A stretch of 8,741 bases of DNA from Caldora sp. SIO3E6 (GTDB lineage: Bacteria > Cyanobacteriota > Cyanobacteriia > Cyanobacteriales > Coleofasciculaceae): assembly GCA_010672185.1 (NCBI GenBank), contig JAAHHL010000219.1:1-8741 (forward strand), written 5' to 3'. Under the pieces are notes generated by a model. The model was not told the origin of the DNA and did no database searches. It saw nothing but the letters and a program-made list of their open reading frames with translations. Both the position numbers and the translations under genes were made by a program. Each line of letters starts with the position of its first letter. Position 1 is the stretch's first letter. Shown here in pieces: positions 5,182 to 8,741 of the stretch.

Positions 5182-6183
5182 CTAAACCGTAGCAGCAACC
5201 TTAGGTGCACTAGCAGTCAAGCGTTCATAAGTAGACCGCATTTTTAACCCAACTAGAACCTGGAACAATCCAGAACCATTATTAGAGCCAGGATAATCAG
5301 GATGCTTGAGCATCAGCTCAGTCATTTCACCGTAAAATTTGGTGGAGGTATTGCTCAGATGACTCTCGATATAAATCATTTCATCGAGATTGTCAAATTG
5401 ACCATCCACTTCTAAAATTGAGACCTCGTTACCAAAATAGTTGTCTGGCCCATAATACATTTTTAAACCAGGATAGGCACAGGTCAGCTTACGACCACAG
5501 GGTCTCCAGTCAATAGTTGACCCCTCATCAAATAGATAGACTGGCTCAAAGCCTTCCACACCTTCTTTCTGAACCAAACGTACCCGTAGCAGTTTACTTT
5601 CCTTGTCATCCTTAATTAGCTGTGTGGGCAAAATCTGGATAACAACGTCAGCGTGTTCCTTTTGTGGTTCAATATAAGCTTCAAAGTCTGGGCGTCTGGC
5701 ATTAATCGAAGCTAGGATATCTTCATAGCGGTGACCCCGCTCTGCCATGTCCCGTTGAATTTTCCAATTAATCTTGACTTCATCACTAATATCAAGGTAG
5801 ACACTGAAATCAATCAGCTCTCGCACCCGCTCATCATACATCGGGTGCAGTCCCTCAATTACCACAACCTTATTCGGCTCAATCCGTTCTGGTGGATCAA
5901 GTTCACCAGTTTCATGATTATAAATGGGCTTATCAATTGCCTGACCATTCTTGAGCGCTTTGATTTGCTCAGCCATTAGGTCAAAATTATTTGCCTTGGG
6001 GTTGAGTGCAGTAACTTTTTGCTCTTTGCGCTGTTTTCTATCCAAACTGTGATAGTCATCTAGGCAAATGACTGTCATAAACTCTTCGCCAAACAGATCT
6101 ATCAAGCGGCGCAAAAACGTTGACTTCCCGCATCCAGAGTCTCCGGCAACACCAATTAATACCACGCGATCTAGCTGGGTCAT
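5182..6183 (-). CDS. prk: Phosphoribulokinase
   Basis: The enzyme phosphorylates ribulose 5-phosphate with ATP to ribulose 1,5-bisphosphate, the CO2 acceptor of Rubisco, in the cytosol. The 333 residues match the usual cyanobacterial length. The Walker A loop is GDSGCGKST (14-22), and a Walker B-like strand VVVIEG lies at 106-111. Redox cysteines C18 and C40 correspond to the thioredoxin/CP12-controlled pair of plant and cyanobacterial enzymes, and a second C-terminal pair, C229 and C235 (WRPCGRKLTC), is also present. The enzyme is therefore expected to be light-activated and to join the GAPDH-CP12 complex. The start is supported by GAGGG five bases upstream (6189-6193 complement). It is divergent from petH across 544 bases and ends before a strong terminator. 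Nothing looks damaged. Confidence 0.97.
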   Translation of the reverse strand: MTQLDRVVLIGVAGDSGCGKSTFLRRLIDLFGEEFMTVICLDDYHSLDRKQRKEQKVTALNPKANNFDLMAEQIKALKNGQAIDKPIYNHETGELDPPERIEPNKVVVIEGLHPMYDERVRELIDFSVYLDISDEVKINWKIQRDMAERGHRYEDILASINARRPDFEAYIEPQKEHADVVIQILPTQLIKDDKESKLLRVRLVQKEGVEGFEPVYLFDEGSTIDWRPCGRKLTCAYPGLKMYYGPDNYFGNEVSILEVDGQFDNLDEMIYIESHLSNTSTKFYGEMTELMLKHPDYPGSNNGSGLFQVLVGLKMRSTYERLTASAPKVAATV

Positions 6184-6727
6184 ATATTCCCTCTAATGCA
6201 AAACATCTTCTCAAAAGAGTTTTCTTCCGAGCCAAATTTCAACTCCAGGATAAGCCTGTTAGTTGATCTAGCTGCTTAACAACAATTACCAAGGCATGAA
6301 GAATGCCTAAGTACTTGCCCTCAGGTAAGACTCAAGCTCGACATAGTATCAGTATTTGGTACTAGCTGCTGAGAGTGAATCTTACCAAAATCAGATTACC
6401 CCTACAAGGTTTTCTGGGAAGTAACACGATCTCACTTATGTACTTATGCTAAGGTAGCGGGGGAATTTTTGCTAAAGAAAATCTAAAATTGAATCAAGAT
6501 TAACAGTTTTTGGGGAGCCAGCTGGTTAACTTGGAAGGGGCGCATTTGTGGTTGCTTTTCTCTAAACAACCGTAAAACTAGGCTGGGTATAGCTTCACAA
6601 TGATACTCTAATAATTAACTATTCAGCTCTAAGCCAGCTAAGCCAGAATTCAGCAATGGACTCTGGCAGAACTAGCAAGAGCAAGTTTTAGCGAAAAAAA
6701 TTAAGTTGGTTTGGAGATCTTGAAGCC
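6184..6727. promoter_or_regulatory. Divergent prk-petH intergenic region
   Basis: These 544 bases have no gene on either strand and must carry the promoters for prk (leftward) and petH (rightward). Visible elements are a GAGGG ribosome-binding site for prk, GGAG at 6713-6716 for petH, a direct repeat ACTTATGT/ACTTATGC near 6435-6450, and an imperfect palindrome CTTGCCCTCAGGTAAG near 6314-6329. I found no GTA-N8-TAC NtcA site and no convincing -10/-35 pair. The length leaves room for several transcription starts or binding of a LysR-type Calvin-cycle regulator, which is inference. Confidence 0.5.
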
Positions 6728-7903
6728 ATGTACAGTCCCAGCGCAGCTGCTAATTCGGTAATTAGCACGGAGTTCGGTAGTCGCACTTTTGTCTACGAAG
6801 TTGTCGGTCTACGGCAAAATTCTATAACTGACCAGATGAGCTGCCCAATTCGTCAAAGTGGCAGCGTATTCATCACAGTGCCCTACAACCGTATGCAGCA
6901 AGAAATGCAGCGGATTACTCGCATGGGTGGTCGAATTGTCAGTATTCAACCCTTAAATGGTACGAAGCTCACAGCTACATCAACAGATAAAACCAGCAAA
7001 CCTATGGCTCCAACAAAAGAGAAAGTCGATATTCCGGTTAATATCTACCGACCCAAAAATCCCTTTATTGGAAAATGTATTGAGAATTACGAGCTAGTTA
7101 ACGAAGGAGGCGTTGGTACTTGCCGTCACCTCACCTTCGACCTCTCTGGTGGAGATTTGCGGTATTTGGAAGGTCAGAGCATTGGTATTATCCCACCAGG
7201 AAAGGATAAAAATGACAAGCCCCACAAACTTAGGCTCTACTCCATTGCTTCCACTCGCCACGGCGACAAATTAGATGACAAGACTGTCTCCCTCTGTGTC
7301 CGGAAACTGGAGTACAAACACCCAGAAACTGGGGAACACATCGTCGGGGTATGCTCTGGCTTCTTGTGTGGCCTAGAAGTAGGAGCAGATGTGGCAATCA
7401 CCGGACCAGTGGGTAAGGAGATGTTGTTACCCCCTGATGAAGATGCCAACATTATCATGATGGCAACCGGTACTGGAATTGCCCCATTCCGAGCCTATTT
7501 GTGGCGCATGTTCAAAGAGCAGCACGAAGACTACAAATTCAAAGGCAAGGCTTGGCTGATCTTCGGTATTCCTACAACACCTAATATTTTGTACAAGGAA
7601 CAACTCGAAGAAATGCAGCAAAATTACCCAGATAACTTCCGCCTCACCTATGCCATCAGCCGAGAACAGAAGAACTCTGAAGGTGGCAAGATGTATATCC
7701 AGCACCGAGTAGCTGAGCACGCGGAAGAACTCTGGAGCTTAATGCAAAAACCCAATACCCATACCTATATTTGTGGTCTTAAGGGTATGGAAGACGGCAT
7801 TGATGCTGCCTTAACTGCTGAAGCTGGCAAGCAAGGCATAGAATGGTCAGATTACCAGAAGCAAATGAAGAAGGCTCATCGCTGGCACGTTGAAACCTAC
7901 TAG
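6728..7903 (+). CDS. petH: Ferredoxin-NADP+ reductase with phycobilisome-linker domain
   Basis: PetH passes electrons from photosystem I-reduced ferredoxin to NADP+, giving NADPH for carbon fixation, at the thylakoid and phycobilisome surface. Residues 1-78 form the CpcD-like linker domain (FVYEVVGLRQN, SGSVFITVPYNRMQQEMQRI), which docks the enzyme on phycobilisome rods. A short hinge (79-100) leads to the reductase: RLYSIAST (169-176) and GVCSGFLC (207-214) bind FAD, ATGTGIAPFRAYLWR (246-260) and YICGLKGM (347-354) belong to the NADP domain, and the C-terminal Tyr391 should stack on the flavin. The length of 391 fits the three-domain family. GGAG lies 11 bases before the ATG. Met93 (7004), just before DIPVNIYRPKNP, is where an internal start would give the short, linker-free form known in other cyanobacteria. 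I see no strong Shine-Dalgarno for it. Confidence 0.97.
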   Translation: MYSPSAAANSVISTEFGSRTFVYEVVGLRQNSITDQMSCPIRQSGSVFITVPYNRMQQEMQRITRMGGRIVSIQPLNGTKLTATSTDKTSKPMAPTKEKVDIPVNIYRPKNPFIGKCIENYELVNEGGVGTCRHLTFDLSGGDLRYLEGQSIGIIPPGKDKNDKPHKLRLYSIASTRHGDKLDDKTVSLCVRKLEYKHPETGEHIVGVCSGFLCGLEVGADVAITGPVGKEMLLPPDEDANIIMMATGTGIAPFRAYLWRMFKEQHEDYKFKGKAWLIFGIPTTPNILYKEQLEEMQQNYPDNFRLTYAISREQKNSEGGKMYIQHRVAEHAEELWSLMQKPNTHTYICGLKGMEDGIDAALTAEAGKQGIEWSDYQKQMKKAHRWHVETY

Positions 7904-7996
7904 TGCCGCTGCGCGGAATTAAGAATTAAGAATGCTTGTTCTATAAGCATTCTATCGCTCTTAAACTGGTTACTTATTTCCGCCGCGCTGCACTAG
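7900..7996 (+). terminator. Nested stem-loops starting at the petH stop codon
   Basis: An outer imperfect stem pairs 7900-7918 (CTAGTGCCGCTGCGCGGAA) with 7978-7996, 15 of 19 positions, and its left arm includes the TAG stop. Inside it, AGAATGCTT (7929-7937) pairs perfectly with AAGCATTCT (7945-7953) around a 7-base loop. There is no U-run after either stem, so this is a possible 3'-end stabiliser or weak terminator, or simply a palindromic repeat. Two AATTAAG heptamers lie in the outer loop. Confidence 0.4.
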
Positions 7997-8012
7997 GTTA
8001 GGTGTTAGGCAA

Positions 8013-8129
8013 TGGTGACAAGTTAAAGGGTGGTGCATTTTGTCAACTCCCATATATGGTGTTGGGGGGCTAAAAAAGACCCTATATATGGAAATACCCA
8101 AGGGTTAAGGAAAATTGTATTCTTCTTCC
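8013..8129 (+). repeat. Conserved 115-bp repeat, copy 2
   Basis: The match to 1141-1255 is gap-free with three substitutions. The internal stem is kept: CCATATATGG (8050-8059) against CTATATATGG (8082-8091), where the A-to-G change at 8058 turns an A-U pair into G-U if the plus strand is read as RNA. Unlike copy 1, it has no outer inverted repeat and no target duplication that I can see. It sits between petH and ftsH. Confidence 0.75.
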
Positions 8130-8200
8130 TCCGCTCCTCTGCTCCTCTGCTCCTCCGCTCCTCCGCTCCTCCGCTCCCTTGTCCTCCTTGTCCCCCTTGT
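8120..8200. repeat. CTCCTCCG / CTCCTCTG tandem array and CTTGTCC units
   Basis: The pyrimidine-rich octamer array is like the one after copy 1, followed by three CTTGTCC-type units (8178-8200) that copy 1 lacks. The open frames on both strands across it (8023-8208 minus, 8030-8233 plus) are repeat products and not genes. Confidence 0.7.
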
Positions 8201-8206
8201 CTTTCC

Positions 8207-8258
8207 ACTAGCGCGTCTGTATCTTTTGGCTGAAAGCCTAGAGAGCAGACGCGCTAGT
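8207..8258. repeat. Hairpin with perfect 13-bp arms
   Basis: ACTAGCGCGTCTG (8207-8219) pairs with CAGACGCGCTAGT (8246-8258) around a 26-base loop. The loop holds a smaller GGC-TGAAA-GCC stem (8228-8238). It has no U-run on the plus strand. It could be a dispersed palindromic repeat or could insulate ftsH from upstream transcription. Confidence 0.6.
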
Positions 8259-8498
8259 CATTAGGGACATTAGGTTGATTAGATCATGAGAATTATGTTA
8301 AATTTAGTTAAGATTACCTTACAAGTGAATTTTGTTGCCTTTACACGGGACAACATTTGCGCTAATCAACAAAATCGATAGATAAGAGCAAAAATTTCTG
8401 TTCAGAGGATTTTCACCAGACTGTTGGCAAACTCAACAGCCACCCCTAAAACCTATGCCAGCATATACGACCAGCAATATTATAGAGGCCAATAAAAA
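8259..8498 (+). promoter_or_regulatory. ftsH upstream region
   Basis: This is a 240-base AT-rich leader with no gene. A 9-base inverted pair, GTTGATTAG (8274-8282) and CTAATCAAC (8362-8370), could close a large loop or mark a regulator site. GAGG at 8485-8488 sits 10 bases before the ATG and serves as ribosome-binding site. I cannot place -35/-10 boxes with confidence. Confidence 0.35.
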
Positions 8499-8741
8499 AT
8501 GAGACTTTCCTGGAGAGTTATATTACTTTGGACATTGCCTGTCCTAGTCATTGGGTTTTTCCTGTGGCAGGGAACATTTGGGAATGCTACCGGTGAATTT
8601 GGTAAAAACACAGCTAGTACTCGCATGACCTATGGTCGCTTTTTAGAATACCTAGATAACGATAGAGTAACTAGTGTTGACCTTTATGATGGCGGTAGGA
8701 CAGCAATAGTTGAAGCTACTGACTCCCAGCTAGATGACCGT
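8499..8741 (+). CDS. ftsH: FtsH membrane AAA+ zinc protease, N-terminus only
   Basis: The first 81 residues are present and the frame runs off the window. They start MRLSWRVILLWTLPVLVIGF, a single hydrophobic membrane anchor (about residues 7-24). Then comes the soluble N-domain with TRMTYGRFLEYLDNDRVTSV and DLYDGGRTAIVEATDSQLDD, which closely follows the cyanobacterial FtsH2-type thylakoid protease as I remember it. FtsH hexamers pull membrane proteins out with ATP and degrade them; the thylakoid forms remove photodamaged D1 during photosystem II repair. The AAA+ and HEXXH regions lie beyond the window, so activity cannot be judged. The start is supported by GAGG 10 bases upstream. Paralogue assignment (FtsH2 or another) is inferred from the N-domain. 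Confidence 0.9.
   Translation, partial: MRLSWRVILLWTLPVLVIGFFLWQGTFGNATGEFGKNTASTRMTYGRFLEYLDNDRVTSVDLYDGGRTAIVEATDSQLDDR

Noticed and set aside
6184..6727. NtcA site (GTA-N8-TAC) or CcmR-type site
   Set aside because: Candidates such as GTATTTGGTAC near 6353 have the wrong spacing, and no full match was found.
7237..7720. Minus-strand frames inside petH
   Set aside because: petH is certain from FAD and NADP motifs; these are antisense shadows.
8023..8233. Frames on both strands over the CTCCTCCG array
   Set aside because: Their composition (GGAEERRS, LLRSSAPPL) is a direct product of the octamer repeat.

Overview
The window comes from a cyanobacterium. It carries phosphoribulokinase, a ferredoxin-NADP+ reductase with the phycobilisome-anchoring CpcD-like N-terminal domain, and the start of a thylakoid-type FtsH. 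It also has HIP1 octamers (GCGATCGC), runs of tandem heptamers, and the purine/pyrimidine-rich and hairpin repeats typical of large, repeat-rich filamentous genomes. A Moorena/Lyngbya-like genome would fit, but that is a guess from style and not a demonstrated assignment.

Positions 1-2455 are a gene graveyard. They hold the end of an insertion-sequence-like element (1-125), a possible minus-strand gene stump, the C-terminal part of an XRE/HigA-type antitoxin, about 350 bases of weak coding remnants, a heptamer array, and a 292-bp MITE-like element inserted into a GC-rich hairpin repeat. That hairpin supplies the stop codon of an FAD monooxygenase that has lost its N-terminal half. The monooxygenase is fused head to head with a GNAT acetyltransferase fragment.

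Positions 2456-5057 carry three poorly characterised genes: a putative lipoprotein (2456-3061), a 377-residue protein that looks to me like a degenerate kinase fold and has repeat DNA in its reading frame (3276-4409), and a small two-helix membrane protein (4740-5057, minus). Repeats separate them, including a second, diverged IS-like end bracketed by 39-bp direct repeats.

Positions 5100-8741 are the functional core. prk (minus) and petH (plus) diverge from a shared 544-bp intergenic region. PetH makes NADPH from reduced ferredoxin, and Prk commits ATP to the Calvin cycle by making ribulose 1,5-bisphosphate. A strong hairpin with a U-rich tail follows prk. Downstream of petH lie a large imperfect stem-loop that begins at its stop codon, a near-identical second copy of the core of the upstream MITE-like element, a 13-bp-arm hairpin, and then ftsH, which runs off the window.

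I see no CRISPR array, RNA gene or defence system. The most unusual material is the repeat and mobile-element architecture and the kinase-like protein, not a clear new multi-gene system.
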